This document shows positions 8,327 to 16,065 of a stretch of 64,000 nt of DNA, in pieces. The notes under the pieces were generated by a model. It had not been told where the DNA came from and did not search any database. It was given only the letters and a program-made list of their open reading frames with translations. The number at the start of each line of letters is the position of its first letter. The first letter of the stretch is position 1. The DNA lies in assembly GCA_002418285.1 (NCBI GenBank), contig DIDT01000073.1:58275-122274 (forward strand). The letters are read 5' to 3'. The stretch comes from Phycisphaerales bacterium UBA5793 (lineage in GTDB: Bacteria > Planctomycetota > Phycisphaerae > Phycisphaerales > UBA5793). The position numbers and the translations under genes were made by a program.

Positions 8327-9256
8327 CTAGTTCCTCATTCGATTTGATACTACCCCCTTCGCTTCGATCGCCTTGCGCAGTTCAGTGCATACCGTGCCCA
8401 TAACGTCGGAAAGTTGACCCCCGGGCTTGTCCTTGAATGTGATTGGATTAACACCAGACAAATCGGTAGGAATCTTGAGATCAACGGCTTCATCCTTCAC
8501 CATGAAAACGCGCTCTCGGCCAAGGCGTGCGATGAATAGACCCATCTCAAAAACTATGTTGTCGCGAGGTGCCATGCAATCTCCGCCTCGTGACGATACC
8601 TGGTCGTCGGGCCCGAAGACGAATACGCCAAAGTCTGATTGATCTACTTGAGCGATTAGTTCGTCTATCGGAATCCCGGATGGGCCGAACACTCCTCTGT
8701 TTCTCCAAGCCCGAACGATGACTGGATCGTGCCCCAGTCCGCGTTCGATTTCGTCCAAGACAGGCAATCCCTCGACAGAGGACGCCAAGAACAGGATCGG
8801 CGTCTGGTTTGCGGGAAGATGGAACTTCGCTCTCTGACGTAAGCGATTGCAAGCCAGTTGCGCCAAGTATCGCCAGAATCGCGGAGACTGTTCGCCTGCC
8901 TGAGTGAAGTCATCGGCCGAAAGTCGAAGCACCAATACATCCGTTCGCGCGGTGAGAGTTGCAGAGCGGCGGGAGGTGGAGTCGACCGCGACCATCTCCC
9001 CAACGACTTCGCCATGCGAGCGAATGGCGATTTGTTGGTGGTTCACAAAGACAGCAACCTCACCGTTGATGATGAAGAACACATCAGTGTCGGTTGCATT
9101 CTGTTCGAGAATCGTGTCGCCAGGGGCGAATTCCACCAGTCGTCCATGCTCTGCAAGGGCCGTTGCCATGGTTGTATTGCCGGAGACGATTGGAGTTGAC
9201 GCAACGATCTCGATGAGTTTTTGCATCCCTGATGGACCCGAGAATCGATCTTTCAT
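8327..9256 (-). CDS. PycTIR-type Pycsar effector: cyclic-nucleotide-binding domain plus TIR
   Basis: 309 residues in two halves. Residues ~25-140 are a CRP-like cyclic nucleotide-binding domain: FAPGDTILEQNATDTDVFFI, IINGEVAVF, and a phosphate-binding cassette GEMVAVDSTSRRSATLTA (about 86-103). Residues ~150-309 match the CAP12/Pycsar-effector TIR family: PILFLASSVEGLPVLDEIE, VDQSDFGVFVFGPDD, and APRDNIVFEMGLFIARLGRE with the likely NADase Glu237. In Pycsar, binding of cCMP or cUMP made by the cyclase switches on TIR NAD+ hydrolysis and the infected cell stops growing. The ATG overlaps the stop of the E2-like gene (ATGA). It is the last gene of the cyclase / E2-like / TIR operon and converges on the response-regulator gene, with a 174-bp gap that shows no clear terminator. 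Confidence 0.88.
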   Translation of the reverse strand: MKDRFSGPSGMQKLIEIVASTPIVSGNTTMATALAEHGRLVEFAPGDTILEQNATDTDVFFIINGEVAVFVNHQQIAIRSHGEVVGEMVAVDSTSRRSATLTARTDVLVLRLSADDFTQAGEQSPRFWRYLAQLACNRLRQRAKFHLPANQTPILFLASSVEGLPVLDEIERGLGHDPVIVRAWRNRGVFGPSGIPIDELIAQVDQSDFGVFVFGPDDQVSSRGGDCMAPRDNIVFEMGLFIARLGRERVFMVKDEAVDLKIPTDLSGVNPITFKDKPGGQLSDVMGTVCTELRKAIEAKGVVSNRMRN

Positions 9257-9765
9257 GAGTTCCGCCTCCTTCGCAATAGACCTGCGCGGCGTTTGTCTCT
9301 TGCTCGCCGATATTCTGCTTCTCCGGCAGGATCATGCTTCCAATCGTCCCATTCTGGTTGCCATTCCGTCAGCCCTTCAATTTCGGCGCAGTAATGGCGG
9401 TTGATCAGATTGCCGACATTGTTGAAGAGCCAGTTTGTACCCTCGGTTACGATGTTCGAGACGGGCTTACCTCGCCACGCGATGAACTCTCGCCACTCTT
9501 CGACATGGACCCAGCACAGCCCGTATTCATCGCCCAAATTGTGCCAAGCCACTCCGGAACGCATCCACGGCTCATGACACCAGACGAAGGGTGGGAATAG
9601 CTTGGCACTGCGGAATCGCCATGGCACGCGAATCTCAATGTTCACGAAGCGCAGGTTTGTGTAGAGCCGTCCTTCGATCCTGAAGAAGCATCCTTTCACA
9701 GCTTCAACAGCAGGGTGGCGCAACCGCCCGGCGAGGCTATTCGCGAATCTGAGTGATCGACACAT
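9253..9765 (-). CDS. E2/UBC-like protein embedded in a Pycsar operon
   Basis: 170 residues from an ATG at 9765 that shares one base with the cyclase stop (TGATG); the longer open frame to 10152 lies entirely inside the cyclase gene. The order of elements recalls a ubiquitin-conjugating fold: strand NLRFVNIEIRVPWRF, a Pro-Pro turn KLFPPFVWCHEPW, then GVAWHNLGDEYGLCWVHVEEW, comparable to the HPN...G.iCL block of E2 enzymes, with His75, Asn76 and candidate catalytic Cys84. A helical half follows (NWLFNNVGNLINRHYCAEI), ending in a very basic Arg-rich tail. Prokaryotic E2 proteins are known partners of CD-NTases in type II CBASS. Here it sits between a class III cyclase and a TIR effector, so a role in priming the cyclase is inferred. 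The fold call rests on motif reading only. Confidence 0.55.
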   Translation of the reverse strand: MCRSLRFANSLAGRLRHPAVEAVKGCFFRIEGRLYTNLRFVNIEIRVPWRFRSAKLFPPFVWCHEPWMRSGVAWHNLGDEYGLCWVHVEEWREFIAWRGKPVSNIVTEGTNWLFNNVGNLINRHYCAEIEGLTEWQPEWDDWKHDPAGEAEYRRARDKRRAGLLRRRRNS

Positions 9766-11210
9766 CAACGACCATGCTGCCGAGAAGCGACCGAGACAGT
9801 CTGTCTGGTTGCGGCTGTTAGAATCGTCGGCACAGAGATGGTTTCCTTCCGCGCCCGTTGACGTGAGAGCCCCTGAATCGCGGCGCAACGGAAGAGACTC
9901 GACTGCTGATTGCGTCGCGTGACGGCCGGCTCGAACGGCTTCTGATACTGCTCTTCCAGTCGCTCCCAGTCCGGCTGGTATATCACGAGTTCTCCTGGTC
10001 CGGTCTCGATATCGCTGAGTGCCTTGGTGGATCTGCCGAATCCTTCGCCCGCACCGACCATGAACGTGCGCGAACCGGCGCGGAGTGCGGCAAGATAGAT
10101 GTTGCCTCCAGCATTGCCGTGGACTGTGCCGCCAGCAATACCGTGCGCCCAACCCCGGAAACCACCATCACTGGCTTCCTCTTCCATTTCGGCGTCGTAG
10201 TCCATTGACAATTCGACCAATCGTCGCGGCGCTGCGCTGTCATAGGCGGACTTCGTTCCGAAGACTGCTGAGGCGGTGAAGTTATCGCCGGCCCACGGGA
10301 GCTGTACCAGTGGCTCGGAGTGGTTCCTGACGAAAGTAGCCGCGACATCCATGATGTTTGCGAACGATCCGGCGAGTTCGGTAAGCGCCGTTGGATTGTC
10401 GAAGCACCCCTCCACACGAGAACTGAACCCATCAAGGTCGGCTCGGAAGACCCAACCGAAGTATGTCAACGGACTGTCGGCGGACGGGGTGTTACCGCCG
10501 AAGGACGCGACTTGTCCAAAAGCCGCGCTGCGCATCTGTTGGACATCAACAAAGTCCAGAACAGGGTCCGCTCGCCGAACTGCCTCCGAAATCGCAGTTG
10601 CCTCATCGAGTCGAACACGCATGCTATCCATGTCACGGACCTGCCAACCTCCCGAGTTCGCGGCCGGGCAGGCGACGTGGAATCTCTTGAGGGCTCGCGA
10701 TTCTTCAGAGACTTCAAGTTGAGCATAAAGGTATTTTGCGGGGCGGTTTGCAGAATCGCCGAGCGAGACCCATGACTCGTCGCCGTAAATCCCGCGGCCC
10801 GGCACGATCAGCGTCATTCCCGCATCGGCTGCCATTCGCCAGCCTTCCACTCGCGAGCGTGGGTCGTGGAACACTCCGCGGAGCACGTGGTGGAGCTCGG
10901 CAACGAAACCATCGACACCATCGCGACTAGCCGGAAGCCCGACATGAATCATGGAGCCCTGGAGTTCGAGGAGGTACCCTCCATATCGCGCAGCCACCGC
11001 GTGAGCCGCCATGCCACCCCGGGTTACTGATCGCAGAAAGCCCTTCGCGTCCTCAGCCGTGCGTGCGTTTTCGAATTGGCTCTTGAAGTCGAGTTTCAGG
11101 TACACGTGCTCGAGCACTTGTGGCGCGAAAACGTCCGTCTCGCCTCTCGCCCTCCGTTGCTCCAGTCCCTCAAGATCGGCGACGCGTTCCATCAACAACC
11201 GCTTTGGCAT
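9765..11210 (-). CDS. Pycsar-type class III nucleotide cyclase with two cyclase homology domains
   Basis: 481 residues. The C-terminal domain (~245-415) has class III cyclase landmarks: GWVFRADLDGFSSR (metal-binding Asp258 in an F-x-A-D-x-x-G-F setting), QLPWAGDNFTASAVF (second metal Asp309), then GWAHGIAGGTVHGNAGG. The N-terminal domain (~30-170) has lost the second metal site (LELQGSMIHV) but keeps SWVSLGDSANRPAKYLY, the segment that normally supplies transition-state residues. The two halves may therefore build one composite active site. Members of this family in Pycsar make cCMP or cUMP on phage infection; which one cannot be told here. Start ATG at 11210 with AAGGA about 10 bp upstream. 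First gene of the operon. The final ~60 residues are basic, Ser/Thr-rich and end in Gly-Arg. Confidence 0.8.
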   Translation of the reverse strand: MPKRLLMERVADLEGLEQRRARGETDVFAPQVLEHVYLKLDFKSQFENARTAEDAKGFLRSVTRGGMAAHAVAARYGGYLLELQGSMIHVGLPASRDGVDGFVAELHHVLRGVFHDPRSRVEGWRMAADAGMTLIVPGRGIYGDESWVSLGDSANRPAKYLYAQLEVSEESRALKRFHVACPAANSGGWQVRDMDSMRVRLDEATAISEAVRRADPVLDFVDVQQMRSAAFGQVASFGGNTPSADSPLTYFGWVFRADLDGFSSRVEGCFDNPTALTELAGSFANIMDVAATFVRNHSEPLVQLPWAGDNFTASAVFGTKSAYDSAAPRRLVELSMDYDAEMEEEASDGGFRGWAHGIAGGTVHGNAGGNIYLAALRAGSRTFMVGAGEGFGRSTKALSDIETGPGELVIYQPDWERLEEQYQKPFEPAVTRRNQQSSLFRCAAIQGLSRQRARKETISVPTILTAATRQTVSVASRQHGR

Positions 11211-11214
11211 GACT

Positions 11215-11643
11215 TCAGGTTCCTTCTCTTGTTGACGTGGTCTTTGGCAATTCTCGGACCATGAGGACTTCGCTCTCTGGGGCGAAAAAGCGGCCTGCCA
11301 ATGGTGTCAGTCTGCCAACGCTGCACCCGAGTAGCTGCGAGGATGCCAGCTTGGCGGCTTGGCGGAAACGACGTACAGGCGGACGGCTACGGCGCAGGAT
11401 CATCGTGAACCAGAGCCCAAGGGTGGGGACAGGATCAATGTCCCCGGGGACAGGAATCGCGATCCCAGCGCCAAGTACCCCACAGCCGAGGTTGCACAAT
11501 CGATTGGACGCTGGGTCCAGTCTGCGGTCGCGGCAAGGAAAAGCCGATTCAGGAGTCCGACGAACCCATACCGCGCGCGACCCCAGCGTGCCTAAGCGGG
11601 GACCGTCGCGGATCGCCAACGACTGATTCCTCCGCAGGATCAT
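11215..11643. other. Stretch upstream of the Pycsar operon without a convincing gene
   Basis: An open frame of 142 codons exists on the minus strand, ending 5 bp before the cyclase start, but its product is rich in Arg, Ser and Pro and shows no domain. The stretch holds a hairpin and direct repeat based on GGGGACAGG (11425-11458). It probably carries the promoter of the Pycsar operon and remnants of a REP/IS200-type element. Confidence 0.4.
11425..11458. repeat. GGGGACAGGA direct repeat with an internal hairpin
   Basis: GGGGACA (11425-11431) and TGTCCCC (11439-11445) form a 7-bp stem with a 7-base loop. It is followed at once by a second copy GGGGACAGGAATC (11446-11458) of the element's left half. 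Similar GGGGACAG-rich stretches commonly flank REP-associated or IS200-like transposase remnants; no transposase is readable here. Confidence 0.45.
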
Positions 11644-11909
11644 GCTGACTTGAGGGACATTGTGGCGATCTCTGCCAGATACGGCGGTATTGACGACCCG
11701 AATGCGTCCACGTATCGTTCGACCATCGAGGCGACCGGTTCAAACGAGTGCCAGTCACCCCGACTTCGCGTTGATCGAACCTCGTCTGGTATGAGCCATG
11801 GCCGCCGACGATGTGGTTCGTCGTCCTCGCGATGGGCCCGGATCTCACGGCGACACCATCCCGCACGTTGAGTATCTTCGGATGAACCACCGTTGGACTC
11901 ACCAGTCAC
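11640..11909 (-). CDS. Small hypothetical protein or remnant of an immunity gene
   Basis: 89 codons, starting 6 bp after the HEAT fragment ends. The first ~35 residues are Arg-rich and unconvincing, while the second half (FEPVASMVERYVDAFGSSIP) reads like a real protein end. It may be the 3' part of a frameshifted immunity gene at the tail of the toxin locus. I do not recognise the family. Confidence 0.2.
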   Translation of the reverse strand: MTGESNGGSSEDTQRAGWCRREIRAHREDDEPHRRRPWLIPDEVRSTRSRGDWHSFEPVASMVERYVDAFGSSIPPYLAEIATMSLKSA

Positions 11910-11915
11910 TTGCCT

Positions 11916-12224
11916 TCAGCCAGAGCTGCGCTTCTCCTGGCCGCGTTCGAGTTTCTCGATGATCCGTCGCGCTTCCCTCCGGACATGCTCGAGTGGGTGC
12001 CGGAGAAACCGGCGTGCGATTGGGACTCCGCGAGAATCCTCGAGGCGCCCGAGTGCTGTGAGCGCCTGAACGAGCATCTCATCGGCGATCTCCGCAAGGA
12101 TTCCCAGAGCATTCGAGTGTTTGGCCCGCGCGATCGCCTTGCAGACTCGCTCTCGGGTTGTACCAAGCCGTCCGCGACGTTGCTGGATCTGTGCGTCGCG
12201 CTCACCATTCATTTCTGCCCGCAC
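11916..12224 (-). pseudogene. C-terminal fragment of a HEAT-repeat immunity-like protein
   Basis: The readable part (ARAKHSNALGILAEI, then VQALTALGRLEDS, VPIARRFLRHPLEHVRREA) lines up with the C-terminal half of the intact HEAT protein at 12676-13275 (VRSRHPDALKVL, IHALMAMRRLRNPEAVSIAH, RPAVRQAAKRVL). The N-terminal half is missing; the codons before it do not align. It is therefore best read as a decayed paralogue, although a 102-codon frame remains open. Confidence 0.5.
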
Positions 12225-12283
12225 ATCCGCAGTGTTCTTCGATCAGGTCCGCCGAGCCGGATGAACCACGGCGTGTTGTCGAA

Positions 12284-12679
12284 TTAGATTTCTGCCCAAT
12301 TGACTGTGCTGCTTCGCCCTCCAGTGCGAATGAACTCCTGGATCACTCCGCGGATTCGCTCCATCGGCAGGCAGAATCTCAGGGGCACGGGCGTATCCGT
12401 ATTCGCCGTGAGAAAGCTCATATTTCCGTCATCGCCAGCCGCGGAATCATTCGCCATAAGATAGGGCGGGCTGCCATCTCTCGCCCCGTACTGCACACAT
12501 CCGAGAGTGTCGCTCAAGCCAACCAGTAGTTTGCAGTTATTGTCCCCCAGAAGCTCACAGAAAAAGGCCGGCCTCCCTTTCGTTTGGTCGAGCCACTCGA
12601 GAATGATCTCCGGATCGGATGCTGTCGCACCGTTGTGGGGGTTGTCGGCGTCCTGACTGTCGTGGAATCTGATTTTCAT
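12284..12679 (-). CDS. Imm1-like immunity protein
   Basis: 131 residues, ATG at 12679 overlapping the stop of the HEAT-repeat gene (ATGA). The tail PLRFCLPMERIRGVIQEFIR followed by a Gly-rich turn and VNWAEI resembles Imm1-type immunity proteins, which end in a helix and a short strand with a conserved Trp (here Trp128). The N-terminus starts IRFHDSQDADNPHNGATASD, a stretch partly repeated in the neighbour at about 13735-13812, so the gene has a decayed paralogue. Position downstream of an Rhs tip supports an antitoxin role against a secreted toxin. Which toxin it matches is unknown, since no adjacent toxin domain for it survives. Moderate confidence in the family. Confidence 0.5.
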   Translation of the reverse strand: MKIRFHDSQDADNPHNGATASDPEIILEWLDQTKGRPAFFCELLGDNNCKLLVGLSDTLGCVQYGARDGSPPYLMANDSAAGDDGNMSFLTANTDTPVPLRFCLPMERIRGVIQEFIRTGGRSSTVNWAEI

Positions 12680-13275
12680 GGGCTTTCACCCAGAGACTTG
12701 AGAACTCGCTTGGCCGCTTGGCGAACTGCTGGACGCTTGTCGGTCGCGAAGCGGTGGGCGATGGATACCGCTTCCGGATTGCGAAGTCGCCGCATGGCCA
12801 TCAGGGCGTGTATCGGGAGTTCCTCGACTACGGAACTGAGGACCTTCAGTGCGTCGGGATGTCGAGACCGCACGAGAGCGAGGCAGAGCATCTCACGAGA
12901 TCGGCCGTGGCGGGGATCAAGTACAAGTGCCTCGATGCGCTTCGCCTGCGATGGTATTGCCCGATCTGACAGTACATCGGCAATTGTCCACTTGGCAACC
13001 ATCCAATCATGCGATGTCGGCGCGGATTCGAATCGCTCCAGCAGAGCCTCGGCGGTCGCCTCTGATTTCGCCCACGGCATGGCCAGCGCAGTCGCAATCT
13101 CCGCAGCGATGTTTCCGTGCGGCGTTATCTGCAGCCAACGGATGAGCACCGGCACGGCTGCTGGGGCGTGCATGTCCTTTCGCTGCAGTTGATGTAGATG
13201 CTCTACGCAGACGCCAGCCTGTCGCAAATCGGCAACGATTGGAGCCTCCAGATCTTCTTTGTGCTTGTTGTTCAT
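12676..13275 (-). CDS. HEAT-repeat protein, probable immunity protein of the Rhs locus
   Basis: 199 residues composed almost wholly of short paired helices: AVPVLIRWLQITPHGNIAAE, MVAKWTIADVLSDRAIPSQ, MLCLALVRSRHPDALKVL, IHALMAMRRLRNPEAVSIAH, RPAVRQAAKRVLKSL. There is no signal peptide or membrane helix, so it acts in the cytoplasm. HEAT proteins of this size are frequent immunity proteins next to polymorphic toxins. Two partial copies exist nearby (11916-12224 and 15807-16065), showing that the family has been duplicated and eroded in this locus. It is coupled to the Imm1-like gene by an ATGA overlap. No clear ribosome site is seen before its ATG. Confidence 0.6.
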   Translation of the reverse strand: MNNKHKEDLEAPIVADLRQAGVCVEHLHQLQRKDMHAPAAVPVLIRWLQITPHGNIAAEIATALAMPWAKSEATAEALLERFESAPTSHDWMVAKWTIADVLSDRAIPSQAKRIEALVLDPRHGRSREMLCLALVRSRHPDALKVLSSVVEELPIHALMAMRRLRNPEAVSIAHRFATDKRPAVRQAAKRVLKSLGESP

Positions 13276-13326
13276 ACGTGGACTACGGTCTGCACTCCTT
13301 GATAATGCCGTAATTATTCCATTGCT

Positions 13327-13887
13327 TCACCTGTCAGCTGAGCTTGGGATCACCGACCAACCACAATTCATATGTGTAATTGTGCTCCAATGCCAGAGAG
13401 CTTCGTCAACGATTTGTTTGGTTAGCGAAACATATTTGACGTGCTTCACTTCCACAAGGCGGCGAAGGCTGTGCTCCAGGAAATCCGGCTCACGACAGGC
13501 AGCGGACCTGGTCATGGAGACAATGCGACCTCGATTGGAATAGCTGCCGAGTGTCGCCTCAAGATTCTCGGCCGCTTTGCCTTGTGCCCGATTTGCGGCG
13601 CACCTAAGGGCAACGGAGGTGCCAGCACGCCCGAGTGCGACTTCGGTTTCAACGCGACCAATCGCGCACTTGACCGCAGTACCTGAGCCCCAGGTTATTG
13701 CACTAACGAGCATATCCGTCATTAGCGAGTCGCGAGTGATCTCCGGATCGGACGCTGTCGCACCCTTGGTCGGGTTGTTGGCATCCTGTCTGTCGTAGAA
13801 AGAGACCTTTATGGCATACTTTCTGTGAAGGGTATGCGGATTCCATTTGAAAGAACGACAATCATCGCGCCCCCGGGCATGCACCAT
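13327..13887 (-). pseudogene. Probable decayed immunity gene with an Imm1-like N-terminus
   Basis: The open frame includes IKVSFYDRQDANNPTKGATA, which matches the start of the Imm1-like protein at 12679 (IRFHDSQDADNPHNGATA). At the matching position the start codon is ATA rather than ATG, and the similarity ends after DPEIT. The following ~130 residues (from the Met at 13722) are Ala/Arg-rich and not recognised. Either this is a start-less pseudogene fused to unrelated sequence, or a hypothetical protein starting at 13887 or 13722. I favour the pseudogene. Confidence 0.35.
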
Positions 13888-13966
13888 TCAACACGTGGCT
13901 CCGTTGCGAGCCGGGAACGCAGCCAGTCAGACATCCAGTTTCGATGGGACGCCGAAGTTCGATCCG

Positions 13967-14674
13967 TCACTCGCGGGCGCTCGCAACCATTCGTTCGTGT
14001 ATCCGAGACGCTATCTCATAGGGCCAATATGGCCATGGCGCACCAGGAGTCAGTGTATTTCCGCATAACTCCTCACATGCATCGATACAGCGAATACTAA
14101 TCCCCGGCAGTCGCAGCCTATGCAAGATTTCGGCCGCCCGATCGGATACGAACATAACGACAGGAATCGGCCAAATACGAAAGACATCACTCCCATCCCA
14201 TTCAGTTTGATCAAATACCCGATCAAGATTAGCAATTGCGCTGTACTTTGAGTAACCGCATCCTGCGCATAGCCTCATCAGAGCAGTGCCCGCATCAGGC
14301 GACGCAATGCCACCAAAGCCCGTGGGAACAAGTTCCCAGACATCGGGCAATGCAAAACATTGTGGTGTACGCGAATCCGTGAGATTCGGCTTCGTTGAGG
14401 AGGCAAACACCGTCTTAACTCCGAAGCCGCGAAGTCCCGCGTCGCGAAACGCAGACAATACGACAGCGTCAATCAAACATTCGCCCATCACGGTAAAGGA
14501 CATGCCCTCAATACCACGTGGTGGAAGAATTATTCGAAGAAACTCATCCCGTTCCGACATCGCCCCATTGTGAGTCGTATCAAGGGGACATGGCCGGCAA
14601 GGCCGGTACTGCATTGACGGATGCCACAGAAGACGTGGCCGGTTGCATGCAAGGGTGACGCGAAACGCATTCAT
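13967..14674 (-). CDS. CXXCG-type immunity-like protein paired with the orphan Rhs tip
   Basis: 235 residues. The readable core is a two-part domain with FALPDVWELVPTGFGGIASP, then LCAGCGYSKYSAI (a CxxCG knuckle) and RLPGISIRCIDACEEL. This resembles the Myxococcus-type double-CXXCG paralogues, some of which accompany lipoprotein or Sit toxins. A possible degenerate first knuckle, CRPC, lies near residue 30. The ATG at 14674 follows the ancestral stop of the toxin tip (14684-14686) by 9 bp, the spacing expected of a toxin-immunity pair; an internal Met at 14560 is an alternative start. Immunity function is inferred from position. Confidence 0.5.
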   Translation of the reverse strand: MNAFRVTLACNRPRLLWHPSMQYRPCRPCPLDTTHNGAMSERDEFLRIILPPRGIEGMSFTVMGECLIDAVVLSAFRDAGLRGFGVKTVFASSTKPNLTDSRTPQCFALPDVWELVPTGFGGIASPDAGTALMRLCAGCGYSKYSAIANLDRVFDQTEWDGSDVFRIWPIPVVMFVSDRAAEILHRLRLPGISIRCIDACEELCGNTLTPGAPWPYWPYEIASRIHERMVASARE

Positions 14675-14683
14675 GGTAGATTC

Positions 14684-15838
14684 TCAAACGGGCTCGATTA
14701 CGATTTTATACTTATCCATGAGATCGCTCAAGTGGTTCACAATATCCTCAACAGAGGCGCGAGGATTCACATCAATCCAAGTCTCCTAATCCTTATTCCA
14801 GCTGGTCTTGTTCCAGCAGCTTGAACAATGCACGCCCTGTCCGGATTTGAGTCGATGAGAAGCTTTATCCATGACCAGAATATAGTCATCGATATTGGAA
14901 AGCCCGTGCGATTCAAAGAACGCCCTGAAATCTTGCGGAAGCAGATGATGCCCTTCAAGTTCACTGAGCGCAGCCAGCGCACGCGTGTTCGTGATCTTTT
15001 CGATAATCTCGTTGCCGACCTTCCATACCCATTCTCCAGCGCCGGTACGCGCGAGTGTCGCACCGCGTTGAACCATCTTACTGATCACAGCTGCGCTAAA
15101 GGCCTTGGACACGATATTTGCGGTACCTCTGATCATAGCGTTGAGAGGGACATGTATTGGTGCGTAGCACAACGCGACTTCGACACTCATTCGGAATAGC
15201 AAGCCACCCACAACACGCGTATTATGCGCGCCTGTGGAGACAGTATTGAGAAAGTCACGTGCTTTTGTGAATTGCTCAATTGTGGCCAGATCGCAGCCGT
15301 CGCATGGGTCGTACTCGATGTAGCCAAGATACTCTGTACGATCCTCGTTATAGAAGTGCCGACGGACTAGTCTGCGACCTCCCTGCCACGTACCGAAGGA
15401 TTCGTTGAAGTCATCTGTAACTTGCAGGTCATATTTGCAGGGCGGGTTGCCGGCAAGTCCCATGGGGTCCAAAGAGAACGTGATATGCCCGCCCGTCATT
15501 TGGAGCAGATTGGTCCCGTCTACATACCCCAACGGATCCCTCTCCAGCCACCTCCCCAGCACCGGGTCGTACCACCTGAAGCGGACGGTGTACTGCGTCG
15601 TCTCCGGGTTGAAGACATAGCCATCCCAGGCGATGGGGTTGTCGGGGCCGTGGATCAGTGAGCCGCCACTGCCGGTCTGTTTGAATGAGACCAGACCAGC
15701 AGGAACCGCAGTCTGCGCCGCGTTGCCGGTCAACACCTGAAGGGTGAGTCGGCCGTTGACGTCAATCGCGCCATCGCGTTTGACATCCTGCTCGACGACG
15801 TAGTTGGGCCGTCGGAGAGCACATCGCCGATTCTCCAC
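14684..15838 (-). pseudogene. Orphan Rhs tip: core repeat plus HHLLPQ nuclease-like toxin, with a premature TAG
   Basis: This begins in mid-Rhs at the dockerin-like strand NYVVEQDVKRDGAIDVNGRL, goes through the Rhs core (RFRWYDPVLGRWLERDPLGY), and ends in a different tip with EGHHLLPQDFRAFFESHGLS and a later H..K..H segment (His-Me-finger/DUF2380-like). It has no signal peptide and no proper start. The open frame stops at TAG 14786-14788 after WNKD, yet the same frame continues for 33 more sensible codons (ETWIDVNPRASVEDIVNHLS...) to TGA at 14684-14686. Trp would fit at the TAG (WNKDWE), so TGG to TAG is likely. The first few codons (15807-15838) belong to the fused HEAT fragment. Probably a silent recombination cassette. 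Confidence 0.7.
15533..15806 (-). repeat. 274-bp direct repeat of the Rhs core, copy 1 (orphan tip)
   Basis: Aligns without gaps at a constant offset of 2,424 bp to 17957-18230 in the full-length Rhs gene, with scattered substitutions. Both copies code for the dockerin-like second repeat and the Rhs core. Similarity stops sharply at 15806 on one side and fades on the tip side, as expected for a tip-exchange site. Confidence 0.8.
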
Positions 15839-16065
15839 TTGGCAACTTCTCAGTCTTGGGTTCGCGGCGCAGACTCAAATCGATCCACCAAAGCCTCGAG
15901 TACAGCCTCGGACCGCCCCAACGGCATGGCCAGCGACGTAGCGCTCTCCGCACCAATGTTTTCATGCGGCGTACAATGGAGCCGGTGGATGAGCACCGCC
16001 AGGGCTTCCGGTGCTCTCAAACGCTTCATCCGCAAATCGTGCAAGTGGTTAATTTGAATGCCATC
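15807..16065 (-). pseudogene. Fragment of a HEAT-repeat immunity gene fused to the orphan Rhs tip
   Basis: Reads IQINHLHDLRMKRLRAPEAL, then VLIHRLHCTPHENIGAESAT, matching residues ~22-80 of the HEAT protein at 12676-13275. An in-frame TGA (15850-15852) stands where the intact copy has TGG (Trp in HDWMVAKW); the same frame then resumes as EVAKWRIGDVLSD before breaking into Rhs core sequence at about 15807. A TAA at 16066-16068 closes the frame upstream. It is a pseudogene with both ends lost. Confidence 0.7.

Noticed and set aside
9766..10152. Extended N-terminus of the E2-like ORF
   Set aside because: This part lies wholly inside the cyclase gene in another frame and is Arg/Cys-rich; the ATG at 9765 with a TGATG overlap is the natural start.
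8327..11210. CBASS instead of Pycsar
   Set aside because: The cyclase has class III (AC/GC-like) motifs, not the GS..D-x-D of a CD-NTase, and the effector senses nucleotides with a CRP-like domain.
11215..11643. 142-codon frame just upstream of the cyclase as a fourth Pycsar gene
   Set aside because: Composition is non-protein-like and it spans a GGGGACAGG hairpin repeat; more likely promoter and repeat DNA.
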